NCBI GenBank assembly: GCA_021154885.1
Contig: JAJKHS010000083.1
Location: 1 to 54,661, forward strand
DNA length: 54,661 bases
Direction of reading: 5' to 3'
Source: Thermoanaerobaculum sp.
Lineage (GTDB): Bacteria; Acidobacteriota; Thermoanaerobaculia; Multivoradales; UBA5704
Shown: piece after piece, positions 9,095 to 18,338 of the stretch
Numbering within the stretch: the first letter of the stretch is position 1
Layout: every line of letters begins with the position of its first letter
Notes under the pieces: model-generated
Seen by the model: only the letters and a program-made list of their open reading frames with translations
Databases searched by the model: none
Told to the model about the DNA's origin: nothing
Made by a program: the position numbers and the translations under genes

Positions 9095-10348
9095 GTGACC
9101 GCCCCGACCTTCCGCATCCTCTTGCAGCACCGGGCCGTGCGGGCCCTCGCCGCGGCCTGTGGCGAGACGGAGTGCCACCTGGTGGGAGGGTGCCTGCGCG
9201 ACCGCGCCCTGGGGCTGCCGAGCCACGACGTCGACGCCGTGGTGGCCGGCCGCGGCCGGGAGATCGCGGAGCGCCTGGCCGCGGCGCTGCCGGCCCGCCT
9301 CGTCCTGCTTGGCGGCAAGGACTTCGCGGCCTACCGGCTGGTGGGGCAGGACCTGACGCTCGACCTCTGGGACCGCGCCGGCACCACTCTCCTCGCCGAC
9401 CTCGCCCGCCGCGACTTCACCGTCAACTCCTTCGCCCTCGGCGTGCGGGACGGCCTCCTCGCCGATCCTTTCGGCGGCCTCGCGGATCTCGGGCGTCGCA
9501 TCCTGCGGGCCACCACGCCGGCGAGCTTCACGGGCGATCCCCTGCGGGTGCTGCGCCTCCCCCGGCTCAGCCTGCGCCTCCCGGGCTTCGCCGCCGATCC
9601 GCCGACCTTCCTGCTCGCCCGCGGCTCCTCCCCCCGCCTGGTGGACGTGGCAGCGGAGCGGGTGCGCGACGAGCTGGCCATCCTCTTCGAGCATCCCGAG
9701 GCCCACCGCGGGCTCGGCCTGCTGGTGGCCCTCGATCTTTATCCCGGTCTCTGGCTGGGCGCTCCCGGCGAGCCCGGCCGCCCGGGAGGCGCGGTGACCG
9801 AGCTGGAAGCGATCCCGGAACGCTGCCGCGAATTGCGGGAGCTCGATCCCGAGGCCGCCTCGCACGTGGAAGCCCGAGCCGCCCGGCTGGCCGCCACTTT
9901 CGCCCACCTGCCCGTCCGGGCCGGCCGCGGGTCGCGGGATTTCCTGGAGCTCTTCCGCGACGCGGGCTACCTCACCCGGCAGGCCGCCGCCGAGGTGGCC
10001 CTGCTGCTGGCGGAGGAGGAGATCCCGGAGGACGAGCTCGGCCGCCGACGGTTCCTCCACCGCACCGGCCGCCTCTGGGCGACCGTCGCCGTCTCGCTGG
10101 GAGCCCGGACGGCCGACGCCGCCCGCTGGCGCGCCGCGGTGCGTCCCCTGGTGGACCTCGCCCGGCGCGAGGGCGCCCTCCTGCTCGACCCGCCGCGGCT
10201 GATCACCGGCGAGGAGGTGCAGCGGATTCTGGGGATCGCCCCCGGACCCGAGGTCGGCCGCGCCCTGGCGGCGGTGCGTCAGGCGCAGGTCGACGGCCAG
10301 GTGCGGACGCGGGAGGAGGCGGTGGCGATGCTGAACCTCGGAGAGTGA
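9095..10348 (+). CDS. CCA tRNA nucleotidyltransferase / poly(A) polymerase family protein
   Basis: 417 residues, GTG start at 9095, only 22 bp from the divergent VWFA-like gene. The class II nucleotidyltransferase head is clear: GGCLRD (31-36), DVD (45-47) as metal-binding Asp residues, RRDFTVNS, and GDPLRVLR with the neck helix. The C-terminus is a diverged helical body. Expected role: adding or repairing the CCA end of tRNA. Some bacteria divide this job between A-adding and CC-adding enzymes, and poly(A) polymerase I has the same head, so exact specificity cannot be read from the sequence. Confidence 0.85.
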   Translation: MTAPTFRILLQHRAVRALAAACGETECHLVGGCLRDRALGLPSHDVDAVVAGRGREIAERLAAALPARLVLLGGKDFAAYRLVGQDLTLDLWDRAGTTLLADLARRDFTVNSFALGVRDGLLADPFGGLADLGRRILRATTPASFTGDPLRVLRLPRLSLRLPGFAADPPTFLLARGSSPRLVDVAAERVRDELAILFEHPEAHRGLGLLVALDLYPGLWLGAPGEPGRPGGAVTELEAIPERCRELRELDPEAASHVEARAARLAATFAHLPVRAGRGSRDFLELFRDAGYLTRQAAAEVALLLAEEEIPEDELGRRRFLHRTGRLWATVAVSLGARTADAARWRAAVRPLVDLARREGALLLDPPRLITGEEVQRILGIAPGPEVGRALAAVRQAQVDGQVRTREEAVAMLNLGE

Positions 10349-10413
10349 GCCGTCTTCGGTCTAGGTAAAAGAATCGCCGACCTGCACGGCTCAACACGGC
10401 TCGATGTTCCCTG

Positions 10414-10442
10414 TTGACAAGACATGGGAAGCATGGGAGTAT
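10414..10442 (+). promoter_or_regulatory. possible sigma-70-like promoter for the small membrane-protein pair
   Basis: A consensus TTGACA (10414-10419) is followed after 17 bp by GAGTAT (10437-10442), a weak -10. It lies in the 118-bp gap between the CCA gene and a small gene with a good AGGAGG site. The -35 is convincing; the -10 is not. Confidence 0.35.
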
Positions 10443-10466
10443 CGGCAAGGAGAGGAGGAAGCGAGT

Positions 10467-10658
10467 ATGTCGACGATCAACCTGACCCACCCTGATTGCC
10501 GCCACAGTGACCGGCGGAGTCTCTACACGACGGCTGCAGCCATGTTCCTCGGGCTCCTCGGAGTCGTCTTCTTCCAGGCGCCCGGCGGCGTCGTCGGGTC
10601 CGTTCTGGGAGCGCTCACCGGATATGCCCTCGGCTTCCGGTCGAAGCCGGAGGCATGA
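10467..10658 (+). CDS. small membrane protein, unknown function
   Basis: 63 residues (MSTINLTHPD...RSKPEA). The start at 10467 is preferred over an upstream in-frame ATG because AGGAGGA sits about 8 nt before it. There are two hydrophobic segments (roughly 22-38 and 41-57) with a Gly-rich turn, so probably a hairpin in the inner membrane. It overlaps the next gene by 4 bp (ATGA), so the two are translationally coupled. I do not recognise the family. Confidence 0.65.
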   Translation: MSTINLTHPDCRHSDRRSLYTTAAAMFLGLLGVVFFQAPGGVVGSVLGALTGYALGFRSKPEA

Positions 10659-11023
10659 TCAATCCTCCCCCGCCGCAGTCGCTGACACCCTTTGCAGCTT
10701 GGCTGGACCGCTCGAGCAGGGCGATTCTCCCTTACGCGAGCCTCCAGATGTGTGGCTTGGCCGGGCTCGTGATGTTTTTTGGCTTTCTCGCTCTCAGACT
10801 CTACAAGACCCGGGAGGTCCCGGAGGCAGACGCTTGCCTCCGCGTCGGGCTGACCACGGTAACGCTGCTCACGGCTTTCGTGGCCTTCGTCGGGCTTCTG
10901 CTGCCGACGCCGCCTGCGCCTCCCGAGCTGAGCGAAGGCGTGCTCAGAACCGTCGGCCTCACCTCCGGGATCGCCCTGATCTCCTACACTCTGAAGACTC
11001 TCAAGCAGCTCTTCAAAGATTAG
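10655..11023 (+). CDS. small three-helix membrane protein, unknown function
   Basis: 122 residues. Three probable transmembrane segments: around MCGLAGLVMFFGFLALRLY, VTLLTAFVAFVGLLL and SGIALISYTL. The start codon overlaps the stop of the preceding 63-residue membrane protein, so they are probably a two-subunit unit. Its TAG stop interlocks with the stop of pilT on the other strand (11020-11023). No family recognised. Confidence 0.65.
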   Translation: MINPPPPQSLTPFAAWLDRSSRAILPYASLQMCGLAGLVMFFGFLALRLYKTREVPEADACLRVGLTTVTLLTAFVAFVGLLLPTPPAPPELSEGVLRTVGLTSGIALISYTLKTLKQLFKD

Positions 11024-12459
11024 CGAAAAATCCCCGTCTTCGGCGGCGCTGCGCCGGTCTCGCCGCCGCCCATCAGCCGCTGGTTGAGGTCCTTGATGCG
11101 CTCCATCAGCTTGTCGATCTTCTCCTGCGCCTCCTGGCGCAGGCGCGCGTAGTCCCCTCTCAGGCGCTCGCGCTCGGTGCCGAATTCCTGGAGGCGGACC
11201 TTCAGCTCCTCGAGCTGCTCGTCGCGCTGGTAGATCGCCTGTTGCAGCTCGCCCATCTGCTCGTCCTTCTCGGCGAGCTTGAGCTTGACCTTCTCTTCCT
11301 GCTCCTCATAGAGACGCCTGAACTGCTGGAGCTCGACGATCTGCGAAAAATCCGACGTGGTGGGACTCAATTCGCCTCCCTTCTCCTCGATCAGGGGGAA
11401 CATCTTGCGCAGCTTGAGGGACAGGTCCTCCGGATCGGACGACTGCCGCATCGCCTCGGCGTAGGTGATGGTGCCATGGACCAGCAGGGCGAGCAGCGAC
11501 TGGTTCATCGACTGCATCCGGTAGTAGCCGACCGAGGATTCCACCTCTTCGAGCAGCCCGCTCGTCTCCCCGTCCTCGATCATGCGATTGATCTTGGGCG
11601 AGGCGCGCATGACCTCCAGAGCCGCCACCCGTCCCTGCCCGTCCGCCCGCTCCACCAGCTTCATGGAGACGACGCCCTTCAGGATCTGGGCGAGCTGCGC
11701 CCGCACCTGCGACTGCTGGTCGGCGGGGAAGGTGTCGAGGATGCGGTCGACCGTCTGGGTGGCGCTGTTGGTGTGGAGAGTCGAGAAGACGAGGTGGCCG
11801 GTCTCGGCGGCGGTGATCACCGTCGACACGGTCTCCGGATCGCGCATCTCGCCCACCATGATGACGTCCGGGTCCTGACGCATGGCGTTGCGCAGGGCCT
11901 CGGAGAAGGCGCCGGTGTCGGTGCCCACCTCGCGCTGGGAGATGGAGGCCACGTCGTCGGTGAACAGGAACTCCATCGGGTCCTCGATGGTGATCACGTG
12001 CACCGGCCGGTGGGTGGTGACGTAGCGGATGAGCGCCGCGAGCGAGGTGGACTTGCCGCTGCCGGTGGGACCGGTGATCAGCACCAGCCCCATGGGCATG
12101 TCGCAGAACTCGAGCAGCACCGGCGGCAGCTCCAGGTCCTCGAGGCTCTTGATCTGGTAGGGGATGCGCCGGAAGCAGGCGGCGATGTTGCCACGCTGCA
12201 TGTAGATGTTGCAGCGGAAGCGGGCGAGACCGCGGACGCCGTAGCCGGTGTCCACCGACATCTTCTCCTCCAGCTTCGTCTTCTGCCGCGGGGAGAGGAT
12301 GCCCATGAGCATCTCGCTGAGCTCGTCCGGCTTGAGCGGCGGCGCCTCGATGGGCAGCAGCCGGCCGTTGATGCGCAGCAAGGGGGGCCGGGTCGGCTTC
12401 AGATGAAGGTCCGACGCACCCTTATCCGTCATGAACTTCAGGAGACGATCAAGATCCAT
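11020..12459 (-). CDS. pilT: type IV pilus retraction ATPase PilT with coiled-coil extension
   Basis: 479 residues, about 120 longer than usual PilT. The N-terminal part matches PilT throughout: MDLDRLLKFMTDKGASDLHL, Walker A GPTGSGKST, Asp box TIEDPMEF, Walker B QDPDVIMVGEMRDPET and His box TGHLVFSTLHTNSA. It is a hexameric cytoplasmic ATPase that depolymerises the type IV pilus. The last ~110 residues are charged heptads (EEQEEKVKLKLAEKDEQMGE onward) predicting a long coiled coil, an addition not found in standard PilT that may tether a partner. No other pilus gene is near. Confidence 0.92.
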   Translation of the reverse strand: MDLDRLLKFMTDKGASDLHLKPTRPPLLRINGRLLPIEAPPLKPDELSEMLMGILSPRQKTKLEEKMSVDTGYGVRGLARFRCNIYMQRGNIAACFRRIPYQIKSLEDLELPPVLLEFCDMPMGLVLITGPTGSGKSTSLAALIRYVTTHRPVHVITIEDPMEFLFTDDVASISQREVGTDTGAFSEALRNAMRQDPDVIMVGEMRDPETVSTVITAAETGHLVFSTLHTNSATQTVDRILDTFPADQQSQVRAQLAQILKGVVSMKLVERADGQGRVAALEVMRASPKINRMIEDGETSGLLEEVESSVGYYRMQSMNQSLLALLVHGTITYAEAMRQSSDPEDLSLKLRKMFPLIEEKGGELSPTTSDFSQIVELQQFRRLYEEQEEKVKLKLAEKDEQMGELQQAIYQRDEQLEELKVRLQEFGTERERLRGDYARLRQEAQEKIDKLMERIKDLNQRLMGGGETGAAPPKTGIFR

Positions 12460-12504
12460 GATGTGCGCGCATTGTACAGGAGAGGCGTGGAAAGGCCATA
12501 GCCC

Positions 12505-12640
12505 AGCCCCTCATCACCCCGGCCCTCTTCTCCCATCGCCCTCCCCCCAACCGGGAGAAGAGGGAGAACAGCAAGAGCGCTCCGCCCGCGTCCCCCTCTC
12601 CCGGTCGGGGGGAGGGCGGTGGGAGAGGGGACAGGGGTGA
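12505..12640. repeat. double CCCTCTTCTCCC / CCCCTCTCCC hairpin
   Basis: Two hairpins in the lexA-pilT gap. Arms CCCTCTTCTCCC (12523-12534) pair with GGGAGAAGAGGG (12553-12564), and CCCCTCTCCC (12593-12602) pairs with GGGAGAGGGG (12621-12630). The lead-in CCTCATCACCCCGG is the reverse complement of the tail at 7944-7957, which marks this as a dispersed family. It follows lexA and may end that transcript. Confidence 0.7.
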
Positions 12641-12643
12641 GGG

Positions 12644-13258
12644 CTAGAACTTCCGCATCAGCCCCACCACCACCCCTTGCACGCGCACGTCCTTGGCGGG
12701 GACGCGGAACGGCTGCATGGTGGGGTTGGCGGGCTGGAGGCGGACCATGGCCCCTTCGGGGTAGAAGCGCTTGAGGGTGGCCTCTTCGCCCACCAGAGCC
12801 ACCACCATCTCCCCGGGCTCGGCCTGATCGCGGCGCAGCACGATCACGTAGTCGCCATCGTGGATCCCCTCCTCGATCATCGACTCGCCCACCACGCGCA
12901 GCACGTAGTGGTCGCCGCCCCGGGTGCTCAGCAGGTGGCCGGGCACGGTCACCCGATCGTTGCCGGAGAGGGCCTCGATGGGGCGGCCGGCGGCGATCCG
13001 GCCGAAGTACGGCAGGTCGCGCTCCGACGTCTCCGCGCCGGGGATGGCGCGGATCAGCTCGATGCCCCGCTTCTGGTTCCAGTCACGGCGCAGGAAGCCC
13101 TTCTGCTGGAGGAGCTTCAGGTGCTTGTACGCCGTGCCGTAGGAGGAGAAACCGAAGCGCTCGCAGATCTCCCGGTGAGTGGGGGCGATCCCGCGCTCCT
13201 TGCGGTACTCCTGAATGAACTCCAGAATCTGTTTCTGCCGCTCGGTGAGGTAGGACAT
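12644..13258 (-). CDS. lexA: LexA repressor
   Basis: 204 residues from ATG 13258 (MSYLTERQKQILEFIQEYRK). The frame is open upstream, but the LexA N-terminus begins here. The winged-helix DNA-binding domain covers about 1-68. The S24-type self-cleavage domain has the Ala90-Gly91 scissile bond (RIAAGRP), Ser126 in GESM and Lys163 in EEATLKRF, so RecA-stimulated autoproteolysis should work. It would repress SOS genes. I looked for an operator in the 60 bp upstream and found no CTGT-N8-ACAG or GAAC-N4-GTTC palindrome, so its binding motif may be a phylum-specific one. Confidence 0.95.
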   Translation of the reverse strand: MSYLTERQKQILEFIQEYRKERGIAPTHREICERFGFSSYGTAYKHLKLLQQKGFLRRDWNQKRGIELIRAIPGAETSERDLPYFGRIAAGRPIEALSGNDRVTVPGHLLSTRGGDHYVLRVVGESMIEEGIHDGDYVIVLRRDQAEPGEMVVALVGEEATLKRFYPEGAMVRLQPANPTMQPFRVPAKDVRVQGVVVGLMRKF

Positions 13259-13392
13259 GGTGCAAGTATAGCGGTAAGGGAGCGTAATGCAAGCGGCAGC
13301 CTCCTCCCTCCCGCCTTGACACCCCGCAACGCCCCTCAATACACTGCCGGAGCGCCGGGTCCGCAGCCCTCTCTCCCCGTGCCTGCAACCTG

Positions 13393-14676
13393 ATGAGCTC
13401 CGCGATACCCGACCTCGATCTCCCGTTCCAATACCACAAGCTGGCCAACGGCCTCCGGGTCGTCCTCCACCGCCAGCCCGAGCTCCCCCTGGTCGCCGTC
13501 AACCTCTGGTACCACGTCGGCTCGAAGGACGAGCGGCCGGGGCGTACCGGCTTCGCCCACCTGTTCGAGCACATGCTCTTCCAGGGCAGCGAGCACGTGG
13601 GGACCCACGACCATTTCCGCCTCCTCCAGCAGGTGGGCGGCGTGGCCAACGGCTCGACCTGGTACGACCGCACCAACTACTACGCGACGCTCCCCGCCCA
13701 TCAGCTCGAGCTCGGGCTGTGGCTGGAGTCGGACCGCATGGGCTTCTTCCTCCCCGCCCTCACCCAGGAGAACCTGGACACCCAGCGCGAAGTGGTGATG
13801 AACGAGCGGCGGCAGCGGATCGAGAACCAGCCCTACGGCCTCGCCGGCGAGCGGCTCCACGAGCTCCTCTATCCGCCGGACCACCCCTATCACTGGCCGG
13901 TGATCGGCTACATGGAGGACATCGCCGCCGCCACGCTGGAGGAGGTGCGGACCTTCTTCAGCACCTACTACACGCCGAACAATGCGGTGCTCACGCTGGC
14001 GGGCGACTTCGATCCCGAGACCGCCCTGGAGCGGGTGGAGGCCTGGTTCGGCGAGATCCCCCCCGGACCGCCGGTGCCGCCGGTGACCGTCCCCCCGGCG
14101 CGCTTGGGCGGCGAGCGCCGCGCCGTGCTGCCGGACGCCGTGAGCCTCCCCCGCATCTACGTCGGCTTCCGCGCCCCCGCCTATGGCGAGCGGTCGTGGT
14201 ACGCCGCGGACGTGCTGGCCTCGGTGCTGACCGGCGGCAAGTCGAGCCCCCTCTATCGCGACCTGGTCTACGACCGCCAGATCGCCCAGGACGTCGGCGC
14301 CTCGGTCTCCCCCTACGAGAAGGGTGGGACGTTCATGATGGTCGCGACCGCCCGGCCGGGGGTGGCGATCGAGACCCTGGAGGAGGCGCTCCTGGGCCAC
14401 GTCGCCGCCGCGGCGACCGCCCTTCCCGACCCGGTGGAGCTCGAACGGGCGCGCAACCGCCTGCTCACCGAGATCTACAGCGGCCTGCAGAAGCTGGACG
14501 GCGTGGCCGACCTCTTCTCCCAGTTCGCCACCTACTTCGACGATCCCGGCGGCGTGGCCGCCGAGGCCGGCCGCTACCTCGAGATCACTCCCGAGGAACT
14601 GGTGGAGCTCGCCGCGACCCACTGCATCGAGAGCGAGCGGGCGGTGGTGCAGGTGGTGCCGCGAGAGGCGGACTGA
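13393..14676 (+). CDS. M16 family zinc metallopeptidase, active subunit
   Basis: 427 residues. The inverted zinc motif HLFEH is at 56-60, with the distal Glu in the TQREVVMNERR helix about 75 residues later. The N-terminal (YHKLANGLRVVLHRQPELPL) and second-domain (RIYVGFRAPAYGERSWYAAD) blocks are typical of pitrilysin-like or processing-peptidase-like M16B proteins. No signal peptide is evident. It overlaps the next M16 gene by 1 bp, and the two should form a heterodimer in which only this one carries zinc. Confidence 0.92.
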   Translation: MSSAIPDLDLPFQYHKLANGLRVVLHRQPELPLVAVNLWYHVGSKDERPGRTGFAHLFEHMLFQGSEHVGTHDHFRLLQQVGGVANGSTWYDRTNYYATLPAHQLELGLWLESDRMGFFLPALTQENLDTQREVVMNERRQRIENQPYGLAGERLHELLYPPDHPYHWPVIGYMEDIAAATLEEVRTFFSTYYTPNNAVLTLAGDFDPETALERVEAWFGEIPPGPPVPPVTVPPARLGGERRAVLPDAVSLPRIYVGFRAPAYGERSWYAADVLASVLTGGKSSPLYRDLVYDRQIAQDVGASVSPYEKGGTFMMVATARPGVAIETLEEALLGHVAAAATALPDPVELERARNRLLTEIYSGLQKLDGVADLFSQFATYFDDPGGVAAEAGRYLEITPEELVELAATHCIESERAVVQVVPREAD

Positions 14677-16058
14677 TGGCCTCCCGCCCGCCACGGGTCG
14701 ACCGCTCGTCCCCTCCCTCGCCGGGCCCGATCCGGCCCTTCCAATTCCCCTCGTTCCTGCGCACGCGGCTGGCCAACGGCCTCGCCGTGCTCGCGGCGCG
14801 GCACTCGGACCTGCCGCTGATCAGCCTCGAGCTGGTGACCCCCGCGGGCGGGCAGTACGACCCGGAGGGGAAGTCGGGGCTCGCCGCCCTCACCGCCGGG
14901 GTGCTCGACGAAGGCACGAGCGGGCGCTCGGCCATGGAGATCGCCAGCGCCGCCGAGCGGCTCGGCGGCTACTTCACCACTGGCGCCGACTGGGACGTGG
15001 GCTACCTCTCCACCGGTCTGCTGGCGCAGAACCGCGCCGCAGGCTTCGAGCTGCTCGCCGACGTGGCGTTCCATCCCACCTTCCCCGTGGAGGAGTTGGA
15101 GCGCCTCCAGCGCCAGCGCCTGGCCGAGATCCTCCGCCGCACTCACGATCCGTCCGCACTGGCCGACGACCGCTTCCACCGCGTCCTCTATGAAGGCACG
15201 GTCTACGCCCACCCCCTCATCGGCGAGGAGGACAGCCTGACGACGCTCGACCGCGAGGCGCTCGTGGACTTCTACCAGCGGCACTACGGGCTCGCCGGCG
15301 CGGCGCTGATCGCGGTGGGGGACTTCGATCCGGAGGAGCTGCTGCGCGAGGCCGAAAGCGCCTTCGGCTCCGGCGGCCCGCCCGCGCCACCGCCGCCGCC
15401 GGAGATCCGCCCCCCCTCCCGGCCGGGGATCTCGGTCCACATCGTCGACCGCGCCGGCGCCGCGCAGACCGAGCTGCGGATCGGGCACCCGGGGGTTTCC
15501 CGCAGCCACCCGGACTACCCTTCCCTCGTCGTCTTCAACGCTCTGCTGGGCGGCAAGTTCACCAGCCGGATCAACCTCAACCTGCGCGAGCGGCACGGCT
15601 ACACCTACGGCGCCTCCAGCCGCTTCTCCGCGCGCATGGGTCCGGGACCCTTCACGGTGAACGCCGCGGTGGCCACCGAGTCGACGGGGGCCGCGGCCCG
15701 CGAGGTCCTCTTCGAGCTGCGGCGTATCCGCGAGGCCCTGGTCGAGCCGGCGGAGCTCGCGGAGACGCAGAGCTACCTGGTGGGCGTCTTCCCCTACACC
15801 CTCCAGACCATCGGCGACCTCGCCAAGCGGCTGGAGACCATGGCCGTCTTCGGCCTGCCGGACGACTACTACACCCGCCACCTGGAGCGGATCGCCGGCG
15901 TCACGCGCGAGAAGGTCCTGGAGGTGGCGCGCCGGCACCTCGACCCGGAGCGGGTGGCGGTGGTGGCGGTGGGACCCGCCGAGGATCTGGAGCCGCAGTT
16001 CGAAGGGCTGGGACCGGTGACCGTCTGGTCGCCGCAGGGCGAGCCGCAGCTCGTGTAA
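14676..16058 (+). CDS. M16 family peptidase-like protein, non-catalytic subunit
   Basis: 460 residues from ATG 14676, overlapping the stop of the catalytic partner (TGATG). The fold is M16 (TRLANGLAVLAARHSDLPLI; later TELRIGHPGVSRSHPDYPSL; GGKFTSRINLNLRERHGYTY), but where HxxEH should be it has LAALTAGVLDEGT, so it lacks the zinc site. The R/Y substrate-binding pair in the C-terminal domain (RERHGYTYG) is kept. This is the usual alpha/beta pattern of bacterial M16B pairs. Confidence 0.9.
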   Translation: MASRPPRVDRSSPPSPGPIRPFQFPSFLRTRLANGLAVLAARHSDLPLISLELVTPAGGQYDPEGKSGLAALTAGVLDEGTSGRSAMEIASAAERLGGYFTTGADWDVGYLSTGLLAQNRAAGFELLADVAFHPTFPVEELERLQRQRLAEILRRTHDPSALADDRFHRVLYEGTVYAHPLIGEEDSLTTLDREALVDFYQRHYGLAGAALIAVGDFDPEELLREAESAFGSGGPPAPPPPPEIRPPSRPGISVHIVDRAGAAQTELRIGHPGVSRSHPDYPSLVVFNALLGGKFTSRINLNLRERHGYTYGASSRFSARMGPGPFTVNAAVATESTGAAAREVLFELRRIREALVEPAELAETQSYLVGVFPYTLQTIGDLAKRLETMAVFGLPDDYYTRHLERIAGVTREKVLEVARRHLDPERVAVVAVGPAEDLEPQFEGLGPVTVWSPQGEPQLV

Positions 16059-16066
16059 AGGCGAAG

Positions 16067-16140
16067 ACAGGGACAGCAGGGACTTCAGGGACGGCAGGGA
16101 CGAAAAGCGGCTGGTTTTTTCGTCCCTGAAGTCCCTGCCT
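16067..16140. repeat. GGGAC 9-mer palindrome, copy 1 (bidirectional terminator candidate)
   Basis: AGGGACNNC-type 9-bp units run one way and then back. The arms GCAGGGACTTCAGGGACG (16077-16094) and CGTCCCTGAAGTCCCTGC (16121-16138) are perfectly complementary over 18 bp, with a loop ending in TTTTTT. It fills the gap between the convergent M16 and kinase genes and reaches the kinase stop codon. Sister copies are at 31436, 37617 and 50268. Confidence 0.8.
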
Positions 16141-18151
16141 AGCGTAGGCTGGCTTCGATAACCTGCCCCTCTGCGGAGAGCTGGATCTCCAGAGTGTGGG
16201 AGCTGCCGCCCTGGAAACTGCTCGTCACGGGCCTGAGGATGGCCGCGCGGCCTGCAGGCGTGACGTAGGCACGGATCTCCACCGTCCCCGCCGGCACCTC
16301 GATCGCCTTGTAGGTGTCGCGCTGAGCCGGCTTGCGGGGGAGAAGGAAACGGCGGCCTCCTTCGAACTTGATCTGCGCCATTTGTTTGTCGTTCACATAA
16401 ACGGTCAGCACGCCACCATCCGGAAAGTCGGAGGCCAGGTGGATGCGGAGGCTCGCCGTCGTGGGGGCGATAGGAGAAGGGGGCGCGGCCGGGCTCCTGG
16501 GCATGGGGGTGGCGGGGACCGCCGGCGTCGCGGCGGCCACCGTCTCGCTCGGCAGGGGCGTCCGGGGTGTCTGCGCCTGACGCTGGCGGCGGTTCAGGAT
16601 GGTCTGGGACCGGTTGAGGATCAGCCGGGCTTCCGGGTTGGCGGGATCGAACAACAACGCCGCGTTGGCCGCCGTGATCGCCGCGTCGTAATGCTTTTGC
16701 GTGAAGAACTGCCGGGCAGAGTCCACCCGTGCGGCGACGGTCTCCGCGACCGATGCCTGCGGCGGCGGAGCCAGGGTTATCGGCTGCGCCGGGACCGGCG
16801 CCGGCGTCACCGGCACGGGCTGGACCGGGCGGGTGCTCGCCGCGGCGGTGCGAGGAGCCCTGGGCTGCGACCCCCGCCTCCAGAAAAGGAAGCCGGCCCC
16901 CGCCAGCAGGCCGAGGACGACGACGAGCCCCGCCACCAGGAGGACTTGCGGCACCGTGCTCCGCGCCTTGGGCGGCGGGGGGGCGGTAAGCACCGGCACC
17001 TCGGCCGTGGCGTTGGTGTCCGACAGGTCCGGCGACGGCGGCAGGGGGGGCAGGGGCGGCACCGCGGCGGCAGACGCGCTGGTGTCGCCCGAGGCCATGA
17101 CCTCCGGGGACTCCGGGAGCGGCGGCGGCGCGGGGACCGGGACGGCCGGCGCCGGGGGGACGGGCGGCCGAGGAGCAGAGGCGGCGGGCTCCTTGCGCCA
17201 GCGGCTGAACAGCGACGGTTTCGCGGCCGCCGGCCGGGCGGGGGGCGATGGAGGCGGCAGCACCATGGTGGCCGAGAGGCTCTGCGTCTCGTTGAGCTCG
17301 TCGCGCTGCCGGTTCGCCTCCACCAGCCGGCGCAGGTCGTCCACCATGTCCCGTGCCCGCTGATAACGGCGGGCGGGGTCCTTCTCCAGCGCCCGGGCGA
17401 GGATCGGCTCCAGGCCCGGCGGCAGGTTCCGGACGTACTCCTGGGGCGGCGTGAAGTGGTCGTAGACGATGCGATGGCTCACCACCGTCAGGTTCTCGCC
17501 CTGGAACGGCTTGTGGCGGGTGAGCATCTCGTAGAGCACCACGCCGAGCGAGAAGAGGTCGGCCCGGTGATCCACCTCCTTGCCCTGGATCTGCTCGGGA
17601 GCCATGTAGTTGGGCGTGCCCAGGAGCTGCCCCTCCTGGGTGAGGTTCGAGCTGTCGAGACGGGCGATCCCGAAGTCGGTGATCTTGACCTTGTTGTCGG
17701 TGGTGATGAGGATGTTCGCCGGCTTGACGTCGCGATGCACCACCCGGTTCGAGTGAGCGTAGTCGAGGGCGTCGCCCACCTGGGCGATGGTCTCCAGCAC
17801 GAAGGAGAGCGGCAGCGACTGGTCGTTCTGCAGCAGCAGCTTGAGGTTGGTCCCCCGCACGTACTCCATGGCGATGAAGGCCAGCCCCTCCTCGCTCTGC
17901 TCCACGACGTCGTGGATGGTGACGATATTGGGGTGGGTTAGGATGCCGGCGCTCTGGGCCTCGCGCATGAAGCGGATGCGAAACTGCTCCATCTCGGAGT
18001 CGCGGACGGAGTAGCCGATGCGGAAGGTCTTGAGCGCCACCAGCCGGCCGATCAGCGGGTCCCGGGCGAGGTAGACGATACCCATGGCCCCCTTGCCGAT
18101 CTCGTCGGCGATTTCGTAGCGGCCCAGCTTGGTCGGCGTCAGTGGCAGCAT
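16139..18151 (-). CDS. membrane-anchored Ser/Thr protein kinase (PknB-like)
   Basis: 670 residues. The kinase domain covers about 10-275: Gly loop IGKGAMGIVY, K41 in VALKTF, catalytic loop HRDVKPANIL, DFG in DFGIARLD, and APEQ in YMAPEQ. All catalytic residues are present, as in Hanks-type bacterial kinases. A Pro/Ala-rich linker follows, then one transmembrane segment (VLLVAGLVVVLGLLAGAGFLFW, around 400-420), another Pro-rich stretch, a short TPR-like piece (AITAANAALLFDPANPEARL) and a beta-rich C-terminal domain outside the membrane. There are no PASTA repeats, so the signal sensed is unknown. Confidence 0.9.
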   Translation of the reverse strand: MLPLTPTKLGRYEIADEIGKGAMGIVYLARDPLIGRLVALKTFRIGYSVRDSEMEQFRIRFMREAQSAGILTHPNIVTIHDVVEQSEEGLAFIAMEYVRGTNLKLLLQNDQSLPLSFVLETIAQVGDALDYAHSNRVVHRDVKPANILITTDNKVKITDFGIARLDSSNLTQEGQLLGTPNYMAPEQIQGKEVDHRADLFSLGVVLYEMLTRHKPFQGENLTVVSHRIVYDHFTPPQEYVRNLPPGLEPILARALEKDPARRYQRARDMVDDLRRLVEANRQRDELNETQSLSATMVLPPPSPPARPAAAKPSLFSRWRKEPAASAPRPPVPPAPAVPVPAPPPLPESPEVMASGDTSASAAAVPPLPPLPPSPDLSDTNATAEVPVLTAPPPPKARSTVPQVLLVAGLVVVLGLLAGAGFLFWRRGSQPRAPRTAAASTRPVQPVPVTPAPVPAQPITLAPPPQASVAETVAARVDSARQFFTQKHYDAAITAANAALLFDPANPEARLILNRSQTILNRRQRQAQTPRTPLPSETVAAATPAVPATPMPRSPAAPPSPIAPTTASLRIHLASDFPDGGVLTVYVNDKQMAQIKFEGGRRFLLPRKPAQRDTYKAIEVPAGTVEIRAYVTPAGRAAILRPVTSSFQGGSSHTLEIQLSAEGQVIEASLR

Positions 18152-18338
18152 GGCGGCAGAGCTTTCGCGAGGGGAATTCTAGGCCGGACCCGAGGTCCAG
18201 GTCAAACTGGAAATGTCCGGTTAAATCCTGGTAGTTTTGGGGTTTAGGAGGCGGGTTCCGGGAGCGGCTCGCAGCCATTTTCCCTGTGGTATATTGGCGC
18301 CCCTTGATCGCTCTCAAGCCCCATGAAGGAGGTCCAGG

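Noticed and set aside
13259-13392. SOS box upstream of lexA
   Set aside because: No E. coli-type or Bacillus-type operator palindrome found; a lineage-specific motif cannot be recognised from one site.
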